This document shows positions 23,885 to 34,319 of a stretch of 64,000 nucleotides of DNA, piece after piece (positions within the stretch are counted from its first letter, which is position 1; every line of letters starts with the position of its first letter). The notes beneath the pieces were generated by a model. It was not told the origin of the DNA and ran no database searches. It saw nothing but the letters and a program-made list of their open reading frames with translations. The stretch comes from Anaspis maculata (taxonomy: Eukaryota; Arthropoda; Insecta; Coleoptera; Scraptiidae). The translations under genes were made by a program, and so were the position numbers. The DNA lies in assembly GCA_949128115.1 (NCBI GenBank), contig OX421961.1:124189050-124253049 (forward strand), in the 5' to 3' direction.

Positions 23885-26788
23885 ATAATCGACAAAAAAA
23901 AAGGCGTGAGCGCACTTTATTAGCACAATTTCTGTTGGTGAACCAAAGTATAGGAAACTTCGACGCCACTGGAATTTTTCAAGCTTTTCGAAATTCGAAT
24001 TGAGTACAAAATTCTGGGAAGTTTGACACTAAATTTGACGTATCTGAGTTCAAAATAGCGAATTCTTGAAGCAACTATTGATAATGGCTGATAGCTGTAG
24101 TCAGAATTTAATCCAGTTTTGACCAATTATGTAATTTTCCGTGATAAATTAATCGACTTCAGGCTGAAACTTGATGAAAGTTCACTAACCACTTCTATCA
24201 CTTTTTCTCCTGGTGAATTAGAGAATAGAAATCGCAAATCGTCGAAGTAGAGTCCTGCCTGATCAAAGTTGGCCGTAGGTAAAAACTGATACCGTTTTGG
24301 CCGCACATAATGTCATTTTTCCAAACAAACTGGTCCGAGTTTGAGTTCAAATTCCACAGAAATTTACTAGGGCGATTTGATAACCAAAACAAAAATGGCG
24401 TAAACACACTTTAATTCAACTATTTTTGTTGACGAACCAATAAAGTATTGTAGGCACTGGAATTTCGAAATTCTTCGAAAATCGAATTCATAACGAAATT
24501 CGGGGAAGCTTGATACTAAACTCGACATGGCTACATTCAGAAATGCGAATCGTTGAAGCAGCCTTTTGATCATGGCTGATAGTGAGTGAGTGTGAGTGAG
24601 TGAATGATAGTGAGAATTTTTTACAGTTTTGGCTAAATATCCCGTTTTTCAAGAAGAACTAGGAAAGTTGAACTCAGATTTCACAGAGGTTCACTAAGAA
24701 TTTGCTAATTGACAAAAAAATTGAAACGAGGATTTAAAGAACTTCTACTTTTTCTCTTGGTGGGCCAGAGTGTAGCAAACGGGGCAGCTGAAATTTTTCC
24801 CGAAAGTTACCTCAAATTCGAGTTGAGAATAAAATTCTGCAAAGTTTGATACTAAACTCGACATATCTGCGGTCAAAATAGCGCATCGTTGAAGCAGCGT
24901 TCTGATCATGGTCGGCCGAAGGTGGAAATTGATACAGTCTCGGCCACATATGCCATTTTTTCAAGATAAACTAGCCCACAGTTGACCTAATTTCACAGAA
25001 TTTCAATAATCGAGAATCGATCAACACCATAAATAAGTGCATAGAGTGAACGCACTTTTGTTGTACTATTTCTGTTGCAGGTCCAAACTCCAGGAACATT
25101 CGTGATCACTGAGATTTTTCAAGCTTCATGGTATTCAGAACCAAATTTTGACAAGTTTGATATTGAGCTTCATGGTCAAAATAGCTAATCGTTGAGGCAA
25201 CGCTCTGATCATGGTCGGCCGTGGGTAGAATTTGATACAGTTTTGGCGCATGTGTCATTTTTCATGATAAACTAGACCGAGTTCCAGCTAAAATTCCAGA
25301 TAATGTCACCATAGGGATTTGATGAACACAAAAAAAAGTTGTAAACGCACTTCAATTGCCACTATTTCTGTTCGCGAACCCAAGTATAGGAAAATTTGCT
25401 GTCACTGGAATTTTCAGGTTCTTCGTAATTTGAATTCAGAACGAAATCCAGGGAGCCTCCATACTTGACGTATTTGCGTTCAAAATAGCGAATCGTTAAA
25501 GCAGCCTTTTGATCGTGACTGATGGTTATAGTAAGGATCTGATACAATTCTGGCTAAATAACCCATTTCCCATGATAAACCAGTCAAGCTCAGCTCAAAT
25601 TTCACTGAAGCTCACTGAGTTATTGATTATTAGCACTAAAAATAAAACTTGAGGATCATGGTGAACTTTTATCACTTTTTCTCTTGGTGAGCCAGAGTAT
25701 AGCAACGGGGCAGCTGAAATTTTTCCTGGAAGTCACTCCAAATTCGAGTTTGGAATGAAATTCTGCGCAGTTTGACACTAACTTCGATGTATTTGCCGTC
25801 GAAATAGCGAATTGTTGAAGTAGAGTTCTGATAACTGTCGGCCGTTAGTAAAAATTGATACCACTTGGCCAAATAATATCATTTTTCAAACTAAACTAGT
25901 CTGAGTTTGAGTTTGTTCTACAGAATTTGACAACAGCAATTTGATGAAAAAAAAAAGAGGTAAACGCGCTTTATTGGCAGTATTTCTGTTGACGAACCAA
26001 CGTATAAAAAAGTGTGGTATCCCTGAAATTGTGATGTTTTTCAAAATTTGAGTTTACAACGAAATTCGTGGAAGTTTGATACTAAATTCGACGTCTCTGC
26101 GTTCAAATCAGCGAATCGTTGGGGCAAAGTTCTGATCATGATCGGCTGCAGGTAGAATTCGATACCAATTTTGACCATAATATATCTTTTTTCAAGATAA
26201 ATCAGTTCGAGTTTAAGCTAAAATTCCACAAAATATCACAATAGGTAAGGATTTGATGAATACCAAAAAAAAAGCCATAAACGCACTCTGACTGCGCTAT
26301 TTCTTTTGGCAAACCAAAGTATCATTTGAAGTATTATGTCGGTGTCACTGGAATTTGAAAATTGGTCAAAAATCGAATTTAGAACGAAATTCGGAGAAGT
26401 CTGGTATTAAATTCGACGTATCTACGTCCAAAATAGCGAATCGATGAAGCGGCCTTTTCATTATGGCTAATTGCTACAGTTGATCCAGTTTTGGCCAAAC
26501 ATGCCATTTTTCACGAGAAATCAGTCGAGCTTGAGCTCAAATTTCACGGAAGTTTACTTAGAATTTGATAATTACCACTTATAAAATAAAATTTGTGACT
26601 TGAACTACTTCTGCCACTTCTTCTTTTGGTGTGCCAGAGTTCAAAAAGTTACTTGAAATCTGAATTTAGGATAAAGTTCTTCTAAATCGACATATCTGTG
26701 GCCAAAATAGCGAATCAGTGAAGCAGACTTCACATCAAATTTAAATTATTTACTCGCTACACGAGTATAATATTGCATTATGATTATA

Positions 26789-27420
26789 CAGGGTGTTTGC
26801 AAAGTTGGAGTAGAAAATTGAACCGCAGTTAAGGAAATGCTCCAAAGTATCAGAAAAATGTTGAAAAAAGTTTGGGTTCTCATTTTTTAAAATATATGGA
26901 GGGTCAAAAGGTGGTCCTTCGACTCCCTCTATTTTCGTTATTTTGGAAGCTTTTAGAAACTCGTCTTGAAACAAAAGGCAAATTTTTTTAACCTTTAAAT
27001 GTGTTTTGTAATTAACAAAGTGAGTCGTAAATCCTGAAAATCCAGTTTTCTTCAAAAATGCATGCAGAAAATTTGATATGAGAACTTCTTGTGTTATTCA
27101 GTGCTCTACATCAGTTTCATAACCTCTAGAACCTTTCAAGGTCATTTTCGAGGAAAAATGATTTTTTCAGGATTTACGACTCACCCTGTACACTAAATGG
27201 AGTTACCAAACACATTCAAAGGTTGAAAAACGTTGCTTTTTGGTCTGATGAGATGACTTCCCTGAAATCTTTCAAAATAACGAAAATAGAGGGAGTCGAA
27301 GGACCACCTTTTGACCCTCCATATTTCCGAAAATAAAAGTCATATAGGTACATTTTTTTCAACATTTTTCTGAAACTCTTGGAGCATTTCCCTAATTGTG
27401 GTTCAATTTTCTACCTCAAG
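26789..27420. mobile_element. ~630-bp foldback element, CAGGGTG end
   Basis: Begins TATA-CAGGGTGTTTGCAAAGT. From AGAAAATTGAACCGCAG (26,811) the left arm runs to about 27,055, and its inverted copy runs 27,165-27,415, sharing AAATGCTCCAA, GAGGGTCAAAAGGTGGTCC and GAGTCGTAAATCCTGAAAA blocks. The centre is near 27,110. The distal ~20 bp of the right end is missing. Non-coding; relatives at 1330-1700. The CAGGGTG end and TA context suggest a Tc1/mariner-type MITE. Confidence 0.75.
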
Positions 27421-27429
27421 TATGCGACA

Positions 27430-28703
27430 TCTATATATTTTTTAGATAATTATTGTTGACAATATAACCTATTCATTGTATTTTATTTTTGCTGCTTGAA
27501 ATGTTGAGAGGGTGTAATTTTTCAATATAATTTCAAAATACTTATTTACTTTTAGCTCTTTTTACGTCAGCCATATGCTGCTATGCATCTGGAGCCATGC
27601 TAGCCCCAGATGACCTCCTTTATGCGCGCAGATGGATTCCAGAATATTGTCGTACGTCATTCCAAAAAGTACTGGACGGCTGTAGCCGCCACTACATCAT
27701 CTGAATCTCGCAAGAAACTTTGGAACAGTCCCCAGCAACTCCACGATATATCCGGCAGGCCCTCGTACAGCTCCTCCGCCAACTGTACAGGTCCGTGGCT
27801 TATTTTCGAGTCGGAGTCTCCAGCTAATATCGCTGCAAAGTGGCATTTTGGATATGTACCTAATATTTTTTAGCTTAACGCATCCTGAATGTGCGTGTGC
27901 ATATTGGAGAAATATAAGAAACCCAATGAGATAAAAATTCATAAAAAATTTGCCAAGTTTAATTACAAAGTTGAGTGTTTCAAATTGTTTTTTTTTTGTT
28001 ATATCTTCCAAACGATTCAAACGATTTTGATGAAATTGGGACACCTCAAATGAAGTTACTTACATATCCATTGATAGCCATCAACTTGTTCAAAACAGTC
28101 CAGTAGTTCACGATAATTTGAAAGAATCACGAGGATACAAAAGAAATGCCTAGCGGTATATCATGATACTATGACAATTTATGATGTCACTTTTTGCGAC
28201 TTGACAAAAAATAAGAGTTTATAATCCATTGAAGCCTTTTTTGTCCGGCGTGACTCATATTTCTACGGCACAATGTCGGGTAGTCATCATCCTCACAAAT
28301 TCCACCTGTTTTTATTGGTGCCTCGTCTTCCGTGACACAAGGCGGAGTTTCATTACAAAGATGTAAGATAACTCCTTAATGTCGGTTCTTTTATATTTAA
28401 TGACTTGATATCTATAGATACCTCCCGCCCAATCGATATGTTCGCCTCCGGTGTTGGCATATGATACGCGTAAAAAGAAAACTTTCGGTTCCATACGGCA
28501 ATTTAGCCTCATGTAAAAGTCCATTAGACCTTTCCGTTGCTTTCCATTGGCTTGGCTCTGACGAGGGCATCCGCGAATCGCGATTCTTGGGCAATTTAAC
28601 AGGACTTTTTCTGCGCTTGGCTCGGCACATCTGATTACATGACTGCCGGCATAATTAGCGAGTGTTCCGTCGCAGCAGCACAATAAAGTTATGGACCTGT
28701 TGA
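27430..28703. other. Unique DNA, no gene proven
   Basis: Frames at 27,610-27,873 (+), 27,697-28,044 (-) and 28,312-28,707 (-) overlap or abut and show no domain I recognise. The last is 131 codons with several Cys residues but no spacing pattern that I can name. Confidence 0.35.
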
Positions 28704-28711
28704 CCATCTAG

Positions 28712-29232
28712 CATGGGCGCCCGGAGGGGGGGAAAAAAAAAAAATTTAGAGAAAGGAAAAAAAAAATCATTTTCGAAAGAAAAAACTTTGAGAGGGTAAT
28801 TTACATTTTCTTGAATTGTTAGAGCAATTTGAAATTTCATTAGGCTTCTACCTAAATTAGATGGCTACCCGTAAAGTCATAAAATAGGTAGATAGGTAGG
28901 TAGGTAGGTAACGATCTGCAATTTGTGCATTCCAGCTACCAGCTCCACTGCCCAATATAGGGTGAAATGATTATGTTATTTTTCCCGTTTGGTATAAACA
29001 CTGTCAAGAGCTTTGGATTGAAAGCAATTTCTCTAAAGTTAAGTTTAATTTTCAAATATATTTCCTTATTTTTCGCACAATAATTATTATCACCATTATT
29101 ATTATTATTCGAAAAAAATTTCGCCTGCGGCGCTAATCTGAAGGACTTCGCAAATTAGGCCAGGTAGGTATGTGACGTTCTCTAACTAAAGCTATTTGCC
29201 CCCCCCTGACAAAAATCCTGCGGGCGCCCATG
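28712..29232. mobile_element. 521-bp hAT-type MITE, perfect 8-bp duplication
   Basis: TIRs CATGGGCGCCCG and CGGGCGCCCATG are perfect inverted copies. The octamer CCATCTAG flanks both sides (28,704-28,711 and 29,233-29,240). The interior is AT-rich with poly-A, a poly-C run near the right end and a (GGTA)n microsatellite at about 28,885-28,909. No transposase frame. 8-bp duplication with short TIR is typical of hAT (established knowledge). Confidence 0.9.
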
Positions 29233-29240
29233 CCATCTAG

Positions 29241-31560
29241 CTATAAATCCTGTGTCATTATGTACAGAGAGGAGAGACCAACAGACATCGCCTCTGGCTG
29301 CGATAACAATCGATGGTTCCATAGGTAGTTTTTCTATAGAAGAGAAACGGATCGTTGCTAATGAATGCCCGGCTTGCCAATCACGTTTCATCAGTATGGT
29401 ATTATTATGTGCTTCCATAGAAATTGGTGTACTTGGTAACTTGCAAGTTTGCAACTAGTGTGTGCTGTAGAGACATGTTATAAAAACTTGTATACAAGCG
29501 TGATGACATTTTATTGCCGTGACTCTGGGTATATACATATATAGATGGCGGTTTCAGATAATGTGCTGAGCTTAATCGAGGCGCAGCCATAAAATCAAAT
29601 TAAAAAAAAAACTGAGGTAAGAGATGTAAATTTCCTGTTGTCCTGGACAGGAAACACGCTAGGATGGAGACATTATGATCGCAGAGGATATTGTATTAAG
29701 TAGGACTTATAAAAAAAGAGTGATGGCCGCCGCTCAATGGACAAAAGCAAGAAATTGCGAATTACAAACAGGAAAGCGAATCACAAAGAGGTAAGGACGA
29801 ATGCGATTCGTGCGGCACCTTAACGGAAACAATTATTTCGCTTCCAGTTTCAACAATGGCACCGTCCAGCTCTGATCAACAATTCAAAAATATATTAATC
29901 TCCGCTCGCAAGAATGCGGGAGGAAGGAAATTTACCAAGAACTTGGCGTTGGCGATAAGACGTGCGCGACGCTCCAAGAGATAATTTCTATCTTTCCATT
30001 CCTTCGAGCGACCGTATTAAATGTCATGCGAAGAACTTAATCAGCTATACAAATTCCAACCAATGATTCAGAGAGTGTCGAAGCTCAAGATGTTTTCAGC
30101 TTTCATTAAATGCATTTTACGATTTTTTCTAAAGATTGCTCAGATCTGTCATGCGAGCGTCGACAAAAGCCACCCACGTGAAGGCGCGCTCTCGAAAACG
30201 CCCCGAAGATTGTGTGGCGTGACATAATACACCGCCAATTATGCCCCCGAGCACAAGAGATCGTTTGGGACATAAAATAGAATTAAAACTATCCATGTCT
30301 GGAATTTGATCGATGGCATTATTATGGTCTGGTTTTTTCTTTCTTTGCCTCGTATTGACACTCATCCTCCGATCGATCGTAAAGACATCTAACACCGCAT
30401 CTGCTGGTACTTTAAAAGTTGGTTTGCGGCTATAGATAGGAGTGGAGTGGCACAATACAGGGCGCGATGCAATCTGGACTGGCAAATGGCATATTCCCAG
30501 AGAATAATATTGAATTACAACCTAATGCAATCTTCGATGAACACAAATAGTGTGTGTATGTTTGATGCGTGTCTGTTCATAATGCGGTCAAATGGTTCCT
30601 TTGTGAATTGCGCTATCGTCGTCTGCTGTTTTTTTTTGCTGAGCTGTGGGCCAAATACATGACCGGTGTTTACGGCATTTCTCTTCAAAAGAGTCAAAGA
30701 AGCACATATTTTCACAAAACCTTTGTATAAAAAGTGGAATGAAGGAACCAGTTTCAATTGGGATACATTCGAGCATGAGCTCAGTATTTCAGTTGGAGTC
30801 AAGCTTTCGTTCACTAAAACTTGGTTCAGTTGCCACTGATTGATTTGTTGCAGCAATTTTTTCTGCGGTAATAAAACCAAGTTTTACTTAACGAAATTTC
30901 AACTTCAAATGAGATACTGGGGCCATGTATAATATTCTCTATATATCACAATGATTGTCTCAAGTTTTACCTTATTATTTAAAAAAGTGACATATTCGCT
31001 TGATGTTTAACTGAACCACAAAATGACGTGTTTTTATTGGGCACGCTTCCAGCTTGGTTTTTGCTCGGTTTTCTAAATATTTGGGTCGTCACGTCATTTA
31101 ATTAGCGGGCGATTAGCGTCAATTGACCGGACAACACCACCGCGATTTGACCTTTGCAAAATATTTATACAGGATTTGTACCTGTACCTGGAATGAACAG
31201 TTTGTCAGTGATGCCATTGACATCGACTCTAGTTTTTCTGCGTCCTGTATTCCCTCTGCCGCCTGCCCACAGGACTGGGTTTGTGCGATCCCAAAATCCG
31301 GCAATTCCAGCATCATGCACACCAACACATGCACGCGCCATTTGCAGCCATCCATGGATTTATATGATCAATTAACCTTGAACACCATAACCACAGCCAA
31401 CCCCCATATCCCATTAGAGCCCACCGCAATAGCTGGTAGTATGTAAGTGGAGGTATATAGATAATTATTAGCTGTTCAACAATTGAAGTGTGAGACTGAC
31501 TGCCACAATTTCACAGCACAATTTTCTGTAGAAGACTATGTGAAGTTTAGCGCCGAGCGC
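29241..31560. other. Unique DNA, no gene proven
   Basis: Several frames of 60-121 codons on both strands (for example 30,129-30,485, 30,515-30,880 and 31,123-31,446) overlap each other and lack motifs. No repeats recognised. Confidence 0.35.
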
Positions 31561-31619
31561 CGTCCTATTTGCAAAATCTTGTTTTGAATTCATATTTTGA
31601 AGAGCTCCCCTTGAAGATT

Positions 31620-33020
31620 TCGATGATCTTATGAAAGTCTTTGCATACCTTGGTTCACCAACAGGAAGAATGGCGAAAAAGCGTTCACGTCACAAATTTT
31701 TTTCATAAAGGTGGGAACCAAATCGTCACTGAAGTTTTCCAAAGTTTGAGTAAGTATTATCCGTTTCACCCTTATTTGCCACTCAGCAAGCTATGGAAGA
31801 TTTCAGTTACGTTGGTATCCTTGAGACAGACATGTGGTTTCACGCAGTGGAGGTTATATAGCTCTGACATTGAGAATCGGAAGATCGATTTTTTCAAAGC
31901 TGTCAAACCGACTTCTCACTAATATCACCACAATGATACCGTAATGACGCCGCGCCGTGAAGAAGAATTTGGGCCAGGGGTCTAGGCCCAAGGAAAACGA
32001 GAAAAAAGCACAGGTAAATTATTATTTGAAACTAAAACATGAATTGCTCGACTCCAAGCCAAACTTGAGCTGAGAGTATAAGAACCGGAAGTTTTTACTT
32101 ACCCCAAGAACTAAAAGCAGTCCCATTCACCGTCATGTTTTCGGCCATGTCTGACTGTAGGCGCTTAACGTGCTGAATATGCCGCAAACTTGTATTTTCG
32201 TTTGATGCGGTATGATTTGGAATTTTGAAAACTGATTTGACCTGACATTGTCAAAATTTGTCAATAAACTGATAGTTTCGTCGGTATGCTAAACCTAACA
32301 AAACAATATCATGGCTTGCTGGGTGGCAAATAAGGGTGAAACGGATAATAGTCAAAATTTTTCTGAAATAATTCCAGAGACCAATAGGAGAAGACTGTTT
32401 GAAGGGGCTTCTGATGCCACTGAAGAAGTGGATTGGTACAAATTACTTTATTCTTTATCTTTACCTAGAAAATCAAATGTGGCATGCAAACTCCCTAAAA
32501 GGAATTGTATGGGCAATGCTATTAATTTTAAATAAGTTTTAAAAATTTTGAGTATTTTTTTTTTTGGAAAATTTGAAAACCCAACAGCATTGTCAATAAA
32601 TACCTACACATCTCATCAAGGAGGTCGCTTGCCAAATTTGAATTCTCTATTTTCAAACTAAAGGTACCGAAAATGATTTCCACCAATCCACTTTTCCACT
32701 GGCATTAGAAATCTGTTGATAAAAACCAGCACAATTGTCGAAACTTTGAGCCGCGGGTTTTTGTGAAAATCTCAAGTGAATTTCCCTGTGTTACTCAAAA
32801 TTACATTTTTGAAACTCCATCAAGCTGTAATTTGATTAACATTCAGTGATTTTTCTCGTAGATGTATCTAGTTGGCCCGATAGGAACCTGTCTAGACGAA
32901 CTTGATAGAATTTCGTTCCGAATTGAAATTGTAAATAGGCGGCTCTTGAAAAATTCCAATGTTTCCAGTTGCAATGCCCTGTTCGCCAACAGAAATAGTT
33001 ATAAAAAAGCTTTTACTTAA
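31620..33020 (-). repeat. Scattered satellite fragments, inverted, with unique DNA
   Basis: The stretch near 31,650 (CCTTGGTTCACCAACAGGAA) and that near 32,985 (TTCGCCAACAGAAATAGTT) are reverse-oriented pieces of the ~315-bp satellite. Between them lies unique DNA with a 74-codon frame (32,311-32,535, plus) that starts in a reasonable ATG context but has no recognisable motif. Confidence 0.45.
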
Positions 33021-34305
33021 TAGTAACATAACAAGTGCTTAGTGTTTTTTTCAGTTGAATCGTTGTCACCCCAAAACAACTGTCAATCACGAGGAAAAAG
33101 TAGACCCAATATTATCTGACTAAAATCCCGAGACAAAGTTGAGGGATTTTGTCCAAAATAATATCGGGCCTACTTTTCGAGTGATTGATACTCAGTTTGT
33201 TTTTTAAGGTACCTATGTAAAACATCCAACTTGAATAAAACACAAAGCACGAGCTGAATTTCGCTGATTATCGTCCAAATAGACTATTAGTGAAGTTCAG
33301 TTAGTTGAGTACCTGGTAATTCAATCCTAAAAAGTATAAATACAGTCGTTTTAATTTCATATATTGTATAAATGTTTGAAAAAGGGAGAGTACCATTGGG
33401 GACTCCTCCACAATGTCATGATTTTATATTTACAAAACTATATACCTAATGTCAAATTTGACTATTTAATTATACAGGGTGGTCCTCGTTTTATGTCAAT
33501 AAATTGAGGGATCAATAGAAAATGAAAAATGAAGGGGACTTTCTCCAGAAAACATATTTGAGAAATGCCTAATAACAGAGATACAGTCCTTCAAAGTTGG
33601 AAATAAATGATCGTTTTTTACGCATAACTTTTGAACCGTTCAACCGATTTCATTAAAAATAGAACCAAAGTTTACTGAAGTTATCCCCTGTCGAACAATC
33701 ATAACATAAAAAACGTCTCATAAAAAAGTTTCAGGAGCGTAGATATCAGGGGGTGTTTCTATTCTCCCTCCCCAATTTTCTTCAAAATTGAACGTAGAAT
33801 TCAAAATTATGAACATTTTCCAAAAATAACTAGGGGGGTGAAAAACAGGGGGGGGGGGAAGTACAGTCACCCCCTGAAACTTTTTATGGAACATGTTATT
33901 ATTGTTCGACAGGGGATAATTTCAGTGAACTTTTGGTTCTATTTATAATCAAATCGTTCAAACGGTTCAAAAGTTATGCGAAAAAAACGATTATTTATTT
34001 CCAACTTTGAAGGGCTGTATCTCTGTTATTAGGCATTTCTCGAATATGTTTCCTGGAGAAAGTCCCCTTAATTTTTCATTCTCTATCGATCCTTAAATTT
34101 AATGACATAAAAGTCGGACCACCCTGTATATGGAGACAATTGAAAAAAAAAAATTCATATTAGTCGTGGGCCCGAAAATATTTCAATCCGGCGCTATTAC
34201 CTAGTGTGCTCTTTTCACTCACTAGTGTGCAACAATCTATAGCTTCAACCAAGTCACGTGGGTCTCATTCGGTTGTTCTGATTGGCTGAATTGGGTATGT
34301 GGGCG
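33021..34305 (+). mobile_element. Interspersed element, copy 3 of 3, with MITE inside
   Basis: Same orientation and ends as copy 2 (TAGTAACATAACAAGTGC ... TATGTGGGCG). The left octamer is lost and ATAATTGA follows on the right. A central part present in copies 1 and 2 (the block around 23,290-23,700) is deleted. A 652-bp foldback MITE is inserted at 33,475-34,126. Without it the copy is about 0.63 kb. Confidence 0.75.
33475..34126. mobile_element. 652-bp foldback MITE with TA duplication
   Basis: TIR CAGGGTGGTCC at the left and GGACCACCCTG at the right are flanked by TATA on both sides (target TA). Inverted similarity extends about 270 bp into each arm, for example GACTTTCTCCAGAAAACATA, TAACAGAGATACAG and TTTGAACCGTT blocks have mirrored partners. 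The centre holds a G-run (33,850-33,860). Non-coding; typical Tc1/mariner-type MITE features. Confidence 0.88.
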
Positions 34306-34319
34306 ATAATTGATATAAT

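Larger units (their letters stand above)
21285..26745 (+). repeat. ~315-bp satellite array with A-B-B higher order
   Basis: The landmark GCGAATCGTTGAAGCAG recurs near 24,233, 24,547, 24,882, 25,183, 25,489, 25,806, 26,112, 26,437 and 26,710 (spacing 273-335), and in earlier units near 21,570, 22,583, 22,877 and 24,058. A monomers follow it with 'GGCTGATAG-TGTAGTCAGAA'; B monomers with 'GGTCGGCCG-AGGTAGAA'. From 24,570 the order is A,B,B,A,B,B,A, a trimer of about 945 bp. Two transposons interrupt the array. Several minus-strand frames of 60-69 codons share an IRYF--KYV--SVKL theme because they read the same part of the monomer. Confidence 0.85.
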
